From: JASJCL01 sp050291585
GTDB lineage: Bacteria; Desulfobacterota; Desulfobacteria; Desulfobacterales; Desulfosarcinaceae
NCBI GenBank assembly: GCA_050291585.1
Contig: JBNKKA010000005.1
Span: 1 to 54,640 of the forward strand
Direction of reading: 5' to 3'
Length of the DNA stretch: 54,640 nt
Below, piece by piece: positions 24,561-33,417 of this stretch; position 1 is the first letter of the stretch, and every line of letters starts with the position of its first letter. Under the pieces are notes generated by a model. The model worked only from the letters and a program-made list of their open reading frames with translations, was not told the origin of the DNA and did no database searches. The translations under genes and the position numbers were made by a program.

Positions 24561-25709
24561 TTAGCTTGGCTGGGACAGGAGGGACCTGGCGATCACCATC
24601 TTCTGTACCTCGCTGGTGCCTTCATAGATCTGGGTGACTTTGGCATCTCGGAAGTAGCGCTCCACATCGTATTCCTTGCTGTAGCCATAGCCGCCGTGAA
24701 TCTGAACAGCCAGGTCGGTCACCGATGTTGCGGTGGCGCTGCAGTGCAGTTTGGCCATGGAGGCTTCGGCCGAAAAGGGTTTTCCGCTGTCTTTGCAAGC
24801 GGCGGCCCGGTAGAGCAGAAGCCTGGAAGCATCTATCTGGGTGGCCATGTCGGCGAGGTAGTTCTGGATCGTTTGGAACTTTGACAGGGGCTTGTTGAAC
24901 TGCTGCCGTTCCTTGGCATAGGAGACCGAGCTTTCAAAGGCGGCCTGGGCGATGCCAAGGGCCTGGGCGGCGATACCAAGACGGCCGGTGTCGAGGGCGG
25001 TCAGACCGATCTTGATGCCCTGGCCGACCCTGCCCAAGAGATTCATTTTAGGTACTTTGCAGTCTTCGAAAAACAGGGATGAGACGGGGTTGGCGCGCAT
25101 GCCGCAGAGGTCTTCTATTTCCCCCACCGAAAAACCGGGGATGTCCTTTTCGACGATGAAGACGCTGGCCGCGCGCCGCTGGTCGCTCTCCTCCGATACG
25201 GCAAACACCAGGATGGTGCCGCAGACCCCACCGTTGGTGACAAAAATTTTGGTGCCGTTCAAGATAAAACCATCATTGGTTTCCACGGCGCTGGTTTCGA
25301 CCCCACCGGCGTCGGAGCCGGCATTGGCCTCAGTCAGGCAGAAGGCCCCGATGCTGTCGCCGCGGGCCATGGGGGGGACAAATGCTTCCTGTTGGGTTTG
25401 GTTGCCAAATTCGAGGATGGGGTAAATGCCCACACTGTTGTGGACCGTCACACAGAGGCCCAGGGCGGCCGACACCCGCGATAACTCTTCGATGGCGATG
25501 GCGTAGCTGATGGTGTCCAGGCCGGCACCGCCCAGGTGTTGAGGGGCCTGGAGGCCAAAAAAATTCAGGGGCTTCATTTTTTCAACGATGTCCCAGGGGA
25601 AGCGTGAGTCTTTGTCCAGCTCAGACACATGCGGTTTGATTTCATTTTCCGCAAATTCTCTGACGGTCTTGCGGATCAGCTGGTGTTTCATGCAGGGATT
25701 GAAATCCAT
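24561..25709 (-). CDS. Short-chain acyl-CoA dehydrogenase (butyryl-CoA type)
   Basis: A 382-residue FAD acyl-CoA dehydrogenase. FCLTEANAGSDAGG is the FAD/substrate loop. The catalytic glutamate is E363 in QIYEGTSEVQ, the position used by short- and medium-chain enzymes. Location directly upstream of etfB-etfA makes the ETF its electron acceptor. Together with the glutaryl-CoA genes at 2746-5740, a butyryl/crotonyl-CoA role is plausible but chain length is not certain. Confidence 0.9.
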   Translation of the reverse strand: MDFNPCMKHQLIRKTVREFAENEIKPHVSELDKDSRFPWDIVEKMKPLNFFGLQAPQHLGGAGLDTISYAIAIEELSRVSAALGLCVTVHNSVGIYPILEFGNQTQQEAFVPPMARGDSIGAFCLTEANAGSDAGGVETSAVETNDGFILNGTKIFVTNGGVCGTILVFAVSEESDQRRAASVFIVEKDIPGFSVGEIEDLCGMRANPVSSLFFEDCKVPKMNLLGRVGQGIKIGLTALDTGRLGIAAQALGIAQAAFESSVSYAKERQQFNKPLSKFQTIQNYLADMATQIDASRLLLYRAAACKDSGKPFSAEASMAKLHCSATATSVTDLAVQIHGGYGYSKEYDVERYFRDAKVTQIYEGTSEVQKMVIARSLLSQPS

Positions 25710-25797
25710 GGACCTACTCCGAGGTTAGTATTTACCAAATCGGCAACTCATATCCTTCAACGACGGATCGCACAAGGGGGAGATTTGGAGCGGCTGA

Positions 25798-26511
25798 TCA
25801 GAAATATTGTTGCAGCAGATCTTTATACTGAGCCTCGCTGAGACGGGCGCTGCCGCTGGTGCGCAGGCCATAGAATTTACCGTCGCGGGCGTAGAGGCGC
25901 AACTCTTTTTTCTGGATGGGGACCTTTTGGTAGGGCTTGGGCAGGGGGTAAGTCAGATCGTCTTTGAAGTAGATGTCGAAGAGGGTCTTGACCACCGCCC
26001 GGGGATCGGTGCCGGTGGCGGCCAGGAGGCCCTGGGTGAGGCCCTCGAAGGCGGCTTCGCGCACCTCGTAGTTGATCCGCAGGACACCGTTAATAAATTC
26101 CGGGAAGAGGGCTATGGTGGAGTGCAGGGTCTGCTCCAGATCCAGGCCACTGGTGATCGCCTGGCGGTAGTCGGCGCTGCTGCGGATGATGATGCGCCCG
26201 TTGGCATAGCTGCAGCGCACATTGGCGATACGGATGGTTTGACCTTGTGAGTTTTTCTTCACCCCCGTGATCAACTTGGGCAGCTTGGTGTAGAGGGTGC
26301 GTAGATCGGCATCCAGGACGAAATCGGTATTATAGCGCTCCCCGGTGGGAAGGCGACGGGTCTTGAGGGTGGCCGGCAGGCGCAAGGTCTTACCTTCCAC
26401 CAGTACTTCCAGGGTCGTTGCCTTGCTGGTATAAGGGGGTGGGGTCGCCCACAAGGGCGTTGCGGATGACGTCAAGACCATTAATGCCATGATGATCCAT
26501 GCGAAGCGCAT
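25798..26511 (-). CDS. Secreted/periplasmic protein of unknown function
   Basis: A 237-residue protein with a clear signal peptide (MRFAWIIMALMVLTSSATPLWA, cleavage after ALWA-type site near residue 22). The mature part is beta/alpha without cysteine pairs (one Cys in VRCSYANG). No family recognised. GGAGG upstream supports the ATG at 26511. It is 160 bases downstream of the selenoprotein gene on the same strand. Confidence 0.65.
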   Translation of the reverse strand: MRFAWIIMALMVLTSSATPLWATPPPYTSKATTLEVLVEGKTLRLPATLKTRRLPTGERYNTDFVLDADLRTLYTKLPKLITGVKKNSQGQTIRIANVRCSYANGRIIIRSSADYRQAITSGLDLEQTLHSTIALFPEFINGVLRINYEVREAAFEGLTQGLLAATGTDPRAVVKTLFDIYFKDDLTYPLPKPYQKVPIQKKELRLYARDGKFYGLRTSGSARLSEAQYKDLLQQYF

Positions 26512-26670
26512 CTTTAACAAACCTCCGAATTTGTTTCGGTTGACGAGCGCTACGCCCACCCTTCACCATGGTCGGCGCAGCGCTGGATTTGGTATGCACA
26601 TAATCCCCAACGCTAGAATAGCCGTCGGTTTTGCTCAATGTTAGGGGGGCAGGCTGAACTAGCCCGATGC

Positions 26671-26883
26671 CTACACCCCTCAGGTGCCCCCGAACCCGAT
26701 GGTTACCTCGGCGCCTTTGACAATGACGGGTACCTCGCGTTTGCCCTTGGAGATTTTAAGCATCGCATCGAGGTTGGCGGGGTCCTGTTTCACATCGACA
26801 TAGTCATGCTGCGGGTGAGCCTCCCTGGCTCGGCTAGTGTGCGGTCAGCCCGCCTTGCCGTAGATGATTACGGTGTCTGTCAT
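26671..26883 (-). CDS. UXX-star-type glutaredoxin-like selenoprotein (two in-frame TGA codons)
   Basis: Reading from the ATG at 26883 gives MTDTVIIYGKAG, then TGA (26845-26847), then PHTSRARE. This is the glutaredoxin first strand with selenocysteine in place of the first active-site Cys (U-P-H-T). The frame continues through YVDVKQDPANLDAMLKIS and KREVPVIVKGAEVTIGFGGT (the cis-proline VPV motif of thioredoxin folds), then a second TGA (26680-26682) followed by Gly-Val and TAG, giving 70 residues. GGAGGTGA precedes the ATG. A GAGCC-AGGGA-GGCTC stem-loop (26817-26831) starts 13 bases after the first TGA, where a bacterial SECIS would be. Gene finders that treat TGA as stop will miss it. Whether the second TGA is Sec or the true stop is open. 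Confidence 0.82.
26817..26831 (-). promoter_or_regulatory. Candidate bacterial SECIS hairpin
   Basis: A 5-bp stem GAGCC/GGCTC with loop AGGGA lies 13 bases downstream of the in-frame TGA at 26845-26847. Spacing and a G-containing apical loop are those expected of a SelB-binding element. A second nested hairpin (GGGG...AGGC/GCCT...CCCC, about 26646-26679) follows the second TGA. Confidence 0.5.
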
Positions 26884-27199
26884 ACATCACCTCCTCAGAT
26901 TAGGGTATGGGAAAAATAGGCCTCGGCCTGGTTGAACGCCATCCGCCTCGACCCGGGTCATAGAAAAAATAGTTTCGCTTTATGCTTCTGGATAGGTATG
27001 CTCGATCCTATCATCTGACTCGCTTCATTCAAGCTTTTTCCATACGGCCTCATACGGTTTACAACTGAAAATTCTACGATTTCGATGGTGCATCGATGCG
27101 TTTAGACGCCGCAAATGGTTGATTCTTTTTTCCGCTTTGGATAGGTTGCAGCGGCAGATCACTATGGTTCACGATATTCAAACCTTTTAAGGGTCAACA
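26884..27199. other. Divergent intergenic region
   Basis: This 316-bp stretch lies between the selenoprotein gene (minus) and the GntR regulator (plus). It is AT-richer than its neighbours around 26960-27180 and must hold both promoters. No operator or RNA gene was recognised. Confidence 0.4.
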
Positions 27200-27946
27200 T
27201 TGAGCATGAGATTCGATGCCGTTCGGGTGACTTCCGCGCCCGGTGCACTGACGGAAGCGGTTATCAAACAGATCAAGGCGGGTGAGCTCGCTCCCGGGGA
27301 TTGCCTGCCCTCCCAGCGTGAGCTGGCCAGGCAGTTTCAAGTAGGTTTGGGCACGGTGCGCGAAGCCATTAAAACCTTGGATGCCATGGGCTATCTGGAA
27401 GTGATCCGTGGAAAGGGTACCTTTGTCGCCGCCACCGCTTTTGATACGGCCAATGGCAGCTCCCGGATCGACAAAACCCTGGAAGCGGTCTCTCTGGCCG
27501 ACCTGATCAAGGCCCGCGAGATCGTCGAATGCGGTGCCGCACGATTGGCGGCTGAGGTCGGTGATGACGAGTATGTCGCAAGGCTTCAGACGATAGTGGC
27601 CGCCATGGAACCTTCCGCCGTGGAGCCCTCCACCCAGGAATCACAGGCCTATTATCAACAGGACTTCGCTTTTCATCTGGCAGTGGCCGAAGCCAGCAGC
27701 AATCGGGCCCTCTACGAGTTGGCCAAATTGCTGGTGGATCGGGCCCACGGGCACATGAACTTCATGAGTGAGTCTCTCAACATCGCCATGCCCTTCAACA
27801 TGGAGAAAGCGATTCACACCGCCCGGGAGGTGGTGGGCCATATCGTCGCCGGTGATGGCGAGAAGGCTGCCGTTGCCATGCGCACCCACCTCAACATCGT
27901 CAACCTGGAGCTTTCAAAGGGGTTCTTGGGAAAAACCGCTTCCTAG
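27200..27946 (+). CDS. FadR/GntR-family transcription regulator (FCD domain)
   Basis: A 248-residue protein. Residues ~15-80 are a GntR winged helix (CLPSQRELARQFQVGLGTVR, EVIRGKGTFV). Residues ~95-235 are an all-helical FCD ligand domain (KAREIVECGAARLAA, DFAFHLAVAEASSN, HIVAGDGEKAAVAMRTHL). The start is either TTG at 27200 (six bases after AAGGG) or ATG at 27206. It lies upstream of the ferredoxin/AOR/methyltransferase genes and most likely represses them through the palindrome at 28154-28168. FCD regulators usually respond to a small organic acid. Confidence 0.92.
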   Translation: MSMRFDAVRVTSAPGALTEAVIKQIKAGELAPGDCLPSQRELARQFQVGLGTVREAIKTLDAMGYLEVIRGKGTFVAATAFDTANGSSRIDKTLEAVSLADLIKAREIVECGAARLAAEVGDDEYVARLQTIVAAMEPSAVEPSTQESQAYYQQDFAFHLAVAEASSNRALYELAKLLVDRAHGHMNFMSESLNIAMPFNMEKAIHTAREVVGHIVAGDGEKAAVAMRTHLNIVNLELSKGFLGKTAS

Positions 27947-28345
27947 TTTCAGCGCCTGCCCAAGCTATGGGATTGAGCTCGAACTCGTCTCGCGCTTGCA
28001 CCATCTCCGGCTGTACTCGTCTATGCTGCGCAACACCTTTCCCACCACTACCACCTGTCTTGGCATCTCTGGCGCGCTTGTTTGCCACCACGGTATTATT
28101 GATTAGCACCTTAATAATAAAAGTTGACAAGTTCGAAAGCACAAATTATTGAATCATTAAGTTAATGAGATCATGAGTTCTGAACAGTTAAATATTATTG
28201 ATTCAGAACGATTTCACATCTCATTTCGCCTTCGCAGAAGCCACCGACAACCGCGCCTTTTTAAAATTATGGTGCGCTTCCTGCCGGAGCGGGTGCTGCA
28301 TTGCCTCGATTTCATGGACCAGTTGCGCGGTAAGGAAATTTTAAA
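27947..28345 (+). promoter_or_regulatory. Control region of the ferredoxin-AOR-methyltransferase operon
   Basis: A sigma-70-like promoter is visible: TTGACA at 28124-28129, a 17-base spacer, then TATTGA at 28147-28152. Directly after it, overlapping the expected transcription start, is the palindrome at 28154-28168. The leader to the ferredoxin start is about 180 bases and holds no clear gene. AAGGAA precedes the ferredoxin ATG. Confidence 0.6.
28154..28168. promoter_or_regulatory. Perfect 15-bp operator palindrome
   Basis: TCATTAAGTTAATGA reads the same on both strands apart from the central base. It lies just downstream of a -10 box, a position where a bound repressor blocks initiation. 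The GntR/FadR gene immediately upstream is the obvious candidate for binding. The half-site is not the classical TGGT...ACCA of FadR. Confidence 0.55.
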
Positions 28346-28753
28346 ATGGAACTGCAGGTAATTCATGAACGCTGTTCGGGGTGCGGCACCTGCCGTCTGG
28401 TCTGTGCCCTCGAGAACTATCGTGAGGTCAACCCCGCCAAGGCGCTTCTGAAGATACGGGGACGCTTTCCTTCACCGGGGGATTACCAAGTTGACCTGTG
28501 TGATCAATGCGGTGCCTGCGCGGAGGTCTGCCCGACGGAGGCCATCACCCGGGAAGGCGATGCCTACCTTATTGACGAAGAGGTCTGCGTCAACTGCATG
28601 GCCTGCGCGGAAGCCTGTCCCAAGGGCGTCATCATGACGCCCCAGGTGGAAGATGTGCCGGCCAAATGCAATGGCTGCGGCGCGTGTGCCAGTATCTGTC
28701 CCCGGGAAGCCATCGTCAGCGTGTCTGAAACAACACTGAGAAAGGAGGCCTGA
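28346..28753 (+). CDS. Ferredoxin-like protein with four 4Fe-4S motifs
   Basis: A 135-residue iron-sulfur protein. Four CxxCxxCxxxC motifs are seen (starting near residues 10, 52, 79 and 107: CSGCGTCRLVC, CDQCGACAEVC, CVNCMACAEAC, CNGCGACASIC), so up to four [4Fe-4S] clusters. Its stop overlaps the start of the aldehyde:ferredoxin oxidoreductase gene, making it that enzyme's electron-accepting subunit or relay. No signal peptide, so it is cytoplasmic. Confidence 0.92.
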   Translation: MELQVIHERCSGCGTCRLVCALENYREVNPAKALLKIRGRFPSPGDYQVDLCDQCGACAEVCPTEAITREGDAYLIDEEVCVNCMACAEACPKGVIMTPQVEDVPAKCNGCGACASICPREAIVSVSETTLRKEA

Positions 28754-30666
28754 TGCTGTACGGATATGCAGGCACCATACTGCGGATCGATCTCAGCAGC
28801 GGCCGCATCGACAAGCAGCCCCTGCCAGAGGATTTGACCGACAAATACATCGGGGGCCGGGGATTCGTGGCCCACACGCTCTTTGAAGAGCTCAAGCCCG
28901 GCACCCAACCCTTCGACCCGGACAATCTCTTCATCGTGGCCACGGGCCCCTTGAGCGGCCACTTCCTGCCCGCCAGCGGCAAGACCCACTTCGGTACCAA
29001 ATCGCCGGCCTGCGGGGGCTACGCCGACAGCAATATGGGCGGCCACTTCGGGCCTCAGCTCAAATATGCCGGCTACGATATGCTCATCATCACCGGCCGG
29101 GCGGCCGAGCCCAGCTATATCGAGATCGAGGATGATACGGTGCGCATCCACTCCGCCGAGAAGTATTGGGGGCAGGGGGCCATCGTTGCCGAGGCCGAGT
29201 TTAAAAAAGATCTCGGGGATGAGTTTCAGATCCTCACCATCGGACCGGCGGGAGAAAAGCTGGTGCGTTACGCCTGCATCTCCCATGACTTCGGCCGCCA
29301 GGCCGGCCGCACGGGCATCGGCGCCGTGCTTGGGTCCAAGCGTATCAAGGCCATCGCCATCAAAGGCAGCGGCGGCCTGCCGGTGCATGACGTGAACGCC
29401 GCTTACAAGGCCGGCAAGGAGGCCTACCAGAAGGTGTCCCAAAAGCCCGGGTTCAAGGAGTGGACGCCCGAGGGAACGGCCGGTATCACCGATTTCATCA
29501 ACGAAGTGGGCGTCTTTCCCACGCGCAACTTCCAGACCTCCTACAGCGACCACCACAAGGCGATTAACGGCAAGGCGATTCTCAGGGAGCTCAAGATCAC
29601 CGACAAGGGCTGCTTCTGCTGCCCGACCCCCTGCGGGAAATATGGTTATGCCAAAACGGATCTGGGCGAAGCCTTTGTGGAGGGACCGGAGTTCGAAACC
29701 ATCGCCCTTTTCGGGGGCAATTGCCTGCTGCCCACCATCAGCGATGTGGCTTACGCCAACTACCTCTGCGACGAGCTGGGGGTCGACACCATCTCCGCCG
29801 GGGTGGTGATCTCCTGGGCCATCGAGTGTTTCGAAAGAGGGATCCTCAGCCGTGATACGATCGGCCGTGAGATTGCCTTTGGGGATCTCTCCACCGTCGA
29901 GTATCTGCTTAACAAGATCGCCGCCCGGGAGGGGATTGGCGCGCTTCTCGCCGATGGGGTCAAGGTGGCGGCCGAGAAGACCGGCCGGGACAGCGACGTG
30001 TTCGCCATTCACGTCAAGGGGCTGGAGTGGTCGGGCTACGAGTGCCGCAACTCGCCTTCCATGATGCTGGCCTATATGACCTCCGATATCGGCGCTCACC
30101 ATGCCCGTGCCTGGGTGGTGGGTCATGATCTGGCCGGCTCATGGAGCAATGTGCATGAGATGATCTCCAACGCTGGCGACGGGCCCAAGGCCGTGCCCGA
30201 GGCTGTGGTCAAACCCGATTGCGCCGGATACGTCATCGAGAGCCAGCACGTGCGTCCTCTCTTCGATGCGCTTGGCATCTGCCGCCTGCAGTTCATGGAG
30301 CTGGGCTTCGAACCGGAGAACTACGAGGAGTTGTTCTTCTGCATCACCGGAAAGCGGCGCACCTGGAAGGAGATGCTGGCAGTCTCCGAACGCATCTGGA
30401 ATCTCACCCGGGCGGTCTCCTTAAAAGAGATCGAGGGCTTTGGCCGCGCGTGGGACTACCCGCCCAAGCGTTTCTCCACCGAGCCCATTCCCAACGGTCC
30501 CAACAAAGGGCATCTGGTCTCGCCCGAGAAATTGGAGCAACTGCTAAACTGGTATTATCAGGCCAGGGGCTGGGACGCCGATGGGATCCCCTTGCGGGAG
30601 ACCCTTGAACGTCTGGACTTAGGAGCGGTAGCCAAGGTCTTGGCGGAGAAGTGCGCACCTGCTTAA
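28753..30666 (+). CDS. Aldehyde:ferredoxin oxidoreductase (tungsten/molybdopterin)
   Basis: A 637-residue member of the AOR family, the usual length. The N-terminal domain has IGGRGFVAHTLFEEL and CGGYADSNMGGHFGPQLKYAGYD. The [4Fe-4S] ligands are CxxCxxxC in CFCCPTPCGKYG plus a distal Cys in LGICRLQF. It would oxidise an aldehyde to the acid in the cytoplasm, or reduce the acid with low-potential ferredoxin. Translationally coupled to the four-cluster ferredoxin (AAGGAGG, ATG overlapping TGA). In this operon an aldehyde released by oxidative N-demethylation is a possible substrate (inference). Confidence 0.92.
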   Translation: MLYGYAGTILRIDLSSGRIDKQPLPEDLTDKYIGGRGFVAHTLFEELKPGTQPFDPDNLFIVATGPLSGHFLPASGKTHFGTKSPACGGYADSNMGGHFGPQLKYAGYDMLIITGRAAEPSYIEIEDDTVRIHSAEKYWGQGAIVAEAEFKKDLGDEFQILTIGPAGEKLVRYACISHDFGRQAGRTGIGAVLGSKRIKAIAIKGSGGLPVHDVNAAYKAGKEAYQKVSQKPGFKEWTPEGTAGITDFINEVGVFPTRNFQTSYSDHHKAINGKAILRELKITDKGCFCCPTPCGKYGYAKTDLGEAFVEGPEFETIALFGGNCLLPTISDVAYANYLCDELGVDTISAGVVISWAIECFERGILSRDTIGREIAFGDLSTVEYLLNKIAAREGIGALLADGVKVAAEKTGRDSDVFAIHVKGLEWSGYECRNSPSMMLAYMTSDIGAHHARAWVVGHDLAGSWSNVHEMISNAGDGPKAVPEAVVKPDCAGYVIESQHVRPLFDALGICRLQFMELGFEPENYEELFFCITGKRRTWKEMLAVSERIWNLTRAVSLKEIEGFGRAWDYPPKRFSTEPIPNGPNKGHLVSPEKLEQLLNWYYQARGWDADGIPLRETLERLDLGAVAKVLAEKCAPA

Positions 30667-30744
30667 CGGATCTGATGCGCGCCATTGTGGAAAATAATTG
30701 CAAGCATTCCCAACCATCTGATCGTGTAAAGGGAGAAAAACAGC

Positions 30745-31956
30745 ATGCGAAAAATATTGACCCCGGAACCCTTCAGAACCCAGAGCGCCGATGCGGTCAT
30801 CATCGGTGGCGGCATCATCGGCGTGGCCACCGCCTTCTGGCTCGCGCGCGCCGGAATGAAGACCATTTTGGTGGAGATGCGCGACGGTCTGTCGACACTC
30901 ACCACCACCGCTTCCATCGAATCCTTCCGGGCCCAGTTCACCGAGCCGGCCATGGCCGCCCTGGCCATGGAATCGATCCAGGTGTGGGAAAATTTCGCCC
31001 AGGTGACGGGTCTGGAGGGATACGAGATCGACCTGCACCATGGCGGTTATCTGTTTCTGACCACCAATGAGGCCACCGTGGCGGATGTTCGCACGACGGT
31101 GGACGGCTACCACAAGGTCGGGGTGGCGGATTCTGAGTTTCTGACAGGGGGCGAGGTCCTCAACCGCTGGCCATGGCTATCAAAGGAGATAAAGGCGGCC
31201 GCATACCGCGCCAAAGATGGTTGGTTCTCGGCCCACGAGGTGACCCAGGGCTTCGCCCGGGCAGCCGATCTGGCCATGTTTTATCTCCGAACCAAGGCCA
31301 CCGGCATCGAGACCGATGCCAAGGGAGTATCCGCCGTCATCACCGACCGGGGCCGTATCAATACGCGGGTAGTGGTCAACGCAGCGGGTCCCTTCGCGAT
31401 CGAGGTGGCCCGCTGGGTGGGCTTGGACCTACCCATCTACCAGATACGTCGCCAGCGGGTGTTCGTGGCCCCCCATCCCAGAATTCCCACCGATGCGCCC
31501 CTGATCATGGATGTGGACAACGACTCCTATTGGCGACCGGAGACCGGTGGGGCCCTTCTGGGCTGGCATGATCCGCAGGAGGAGAAAAGCGATCCTCTGG
31601 AAGATCCCCAGGGGGATTGGGACTTTCCTGCCGTTACCCTTGAAAAGGTTGCGCGTTTGAGCCCCTTCTGGATGGATGTGGTCGAGGATCTCAAACAGGA
31701 GGACCTCTCCGTCTACGCCGGCCAATATGTGCACGCCCCCGATGATCAGCCCATCCTCGGGCCGGTGCCGGAGATCCCCGGCTTCTATCTCAATTGCGCC
31801 TATTGGCCCGGGGTGATGCTCTCCGCCGCCGCCGGTCGCTGGACCTGCGACATGATTACCGGAAGGATGGAACCCGCCTCAAACCCGCTGCGTTTGAGCC
31901 GTTTTAAGGAGGGTGTGACCACCTCGCCGGGGGCGCTGATGCGCGGGCGCCATTAA
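30745..31956 (+). CDS. FAD-dependent oxidoreductase (DAO family, sarcosine/dimethylglycine oxidase-like)
   Basis: A 403-residue protein with the Rossmann dinucleotide motif AVIIGGGIIGVATAFWLARAG near residue 17 and the DAO C-terminal block CAYWPGVMLSAAAG. The length and fold match sarcosine/dimethylglycine/glycine oxidase-like enzymes that remove a methyl or oxidise a secondary amine. It lies between the AOR and the MttB-type methyltransferase genes. An electron acceptor other than oxygen, such as the four-cluster ferredoxin, is expected in this organism (inference). Confidence 0.85.
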   Translation: MRKILTPEPFRTQSADAVIIGGGIIGVATAFWLARAGMKTILVEMRDGLSTLTTTASIESFRAQFTEPAMAALAMESIQVWENFAQVTGLEGYEIDLHHGGYLFLTTNEATVADVRTTVDGYHKVGVADSEFLTGGEVLNRWPWLSKEIKAAAYRAKDGWFSAHEVTQGFARAADLAMFYLRTKATGIETDAKGVSAVITDRGRINTRVVVNAAGPFAIEVARWVGLDLPIYQIRRQRVFVAPHPRIPTDAPLIMDVDNDSYWRPETGGALLGWHDPQEEKSDPLEDPQGDWDFPAVTLEKVARLSPFWMDVVEDLKQEDLSVYAGQYVHAPDDQPILGPVPEIPGFYLNCAYWPGVMLSAAAGRWTCDMITGRMEPASNPLRLSRFKEGVTTSPGALMRGRH

Positions 31957-32001
31957 TATCCACAGCTGTAAAAAGTGATCCACTTCAGAGGAGAATTGCC
32001 C

Positions 32002-33417
32002 ATGCAGCCTTTCGAATACTTTAGCGATGCGGATGTCCACCAGATCCACACAGCGACCATGAAGGTGCTCCAGGAGGTGGGCGTGGACTTCAGCTACGCC
32101 CCGGCCCTTGAGGTGCTGGCCCGGGCGGGTTGCAGGATCGAGGGCGAACGGGTCTTTTTCGAACCGGGCTTTGTGGAGACGCTGGTGGCCAAGGCACCTT
32201 CCAAGTTTAGCCTGTACGGGCGTAACCCCGAAAAGAAGGTCGTCATCGGCGGGGATCACCTCGCCTACATCCCTTGCTACGGCCCCCCCTTTGTCACCGA
32301 CCTGGACCGCGGTCGGCGCGAATCGACCCTTGAAGACTATATCAACTTTGTCAAGCTGAGCCACGCCAGCAAGAGCATGGATATCACCGGTGGCATGATG
32401 GCCGAACCCAACGACCTTCCCTCCCACCGGCGCAATGCCGAGATGATGTACGCCTCCATGCGCTATTCCGATCGGCCTTTCATGGGGGGTGCCATGGGTG
32501 CCGAAGCGGCCCGCGAGACCATCGAGATGGCAGCCATTCTCTTCGGTGTTGCCGAAGCGGAACTGGCCGAGCGGCCGCCCATGATCAGCATTCTGTGTTC
32601 ACGCACTCCCCTGGGCTACGACGACCGAATGCTTGGGGCCATCATGGCCTATGCCGAGGCCGGGATGCCTCAGCTGATCTCCTCCCTGAGCATCGCCGGC
32701 GCCACGGCCCCCGTCACGCTCGAGGGAACCTTGGTTGTGCAAAACGCCGAGATCCTGGCGGGCATTGTCCTCACCCAGTTGATCCGTCCCGGCACGCCGG
32801 TGGTCTTCTCCGGCTCCTCCTCCAGCACCGCCATGCGCTATGGCACCCTCAGCATCGGCGCCCCGGAGATGGCCGTCAACACGGCGGCCACCGCCCAGAT
32901 GGCACGTTTTTACGGTATCCCCTCCCGGGGCGGGGGCGCCATCTCTGATGCCAAGGTCCCCGACGCCCAGGCGGGCATGGAGTCCATGATGAGCCAGCTC
33001 ATGGCCAGTCTCGCGGGGATTCACTTCGTGCTGCATTCGGCCGGCATTCTCGAAGGTTATATGGTGGCCTCCTACGAGAAGTTCATCATCGATGACGAGA
33101 TCTGCGGCATGTGCAAGCGCATTCGCCGGGGGGAGAAGATCAACGCCGAGAAACTGGCCTTCGACGTGATCGCCCAGGTGGGGCCGGGGGGCGAGTATCT
33201 GACGCAGATGCACACCTTTCAAAACTTCCGCCGAGAGTTCTATCAGCCCCTCATGGAGGAACGCGGCACCTTCGCCCTCTGGGAGGAGCAGGGGTCGCAG
33301 AGCATGGCCCGGCGGGCCAACGCCAAATGGAAGGCGATTTTGGAGGCCTACCAGCCACCGCCTCTGGATCCCGTGGTGGATGCAGCGCTGCGAGCTTACG
33401 TTAACAAGCTAGGTTAG
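32002..33417 (+). CDS. MttB-family (non-pyrrolysine) corrinoid methyltransferase
   Basis: A 471-residue member of the trimethylamine methyltransferase family. The reading frame has no internal TAG, so it is the non-pyrrolysine branch, which includes glycine betaine methyltransferases and other quaternary-amine demethylases. It starts MQPFEYFSDADVHQIHTATM; AGAGGAG places the start at 32002 rather than at the upstream ATG. The next gene is a BCCT transporter for such compounds. The partner corrinoid protein and the methylcobalamin:THF methyltransferase are not in the window. Confidence 0.88.
   Translation: MQPFEYFSDADVHQIHTATMKVLQEVGVDFSYAPALEVLARAGCRIEGERVFFEPGFVETLVAKAPSKFSLYGRNPEKKVVIGGDHLAYIPCYGPPFVTDLDRGRRESTLEDYINFVKLSHASKSMDITGGMMAEPNDLPSHRRNAEMMYASMRYSDRPFMGGAMGAEAARETIEMAAILFGVAEAELAERPPMISILCSRTPLGYDDRMLGAIMAYAEAGMPQLISSLSIAGATAPVTLEGTLVVQNAEILAGIVLTQLIRPGTPVVFSGSSSSTAMRYGTLSIGAPEMAVNTAATAQMARFYGIPSRGGGAISDAKVPDAQAGMESMMSQLMASLAGIHFVLHSAGILEGYMVASYEKFIIDDEICGMCKRIRRGEKINAEKLAFDVIAQVGPGGEYLTQMHTFQNFRREFYQPLMEERGTFALWEEQGSQSMARRANAKWKAILEAYQPPPLDPVVDAALRAYVNKLG

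Noticed and set aside
26638..26919. 93-codon plus-strand frame
   Set aside because: It lies opposite the selenoprotein gene, which has a strong ribosome site and glutaredoxin motifs; the plus frame has neither.
28564..30126. 520-codon open frame on the minus strand opposite the ferredoxin and AOR genes
   Set aside because: It is the GC-rich shadow of two well-supported genes; its translation has no recognisable domain.
32002..33417. Possible pyrrolysine (TAG) codon in the MttB-type gene
   Set aside because: The frame is open without internal TAG over the full family length, so this is the non-pyrrolysine branch.
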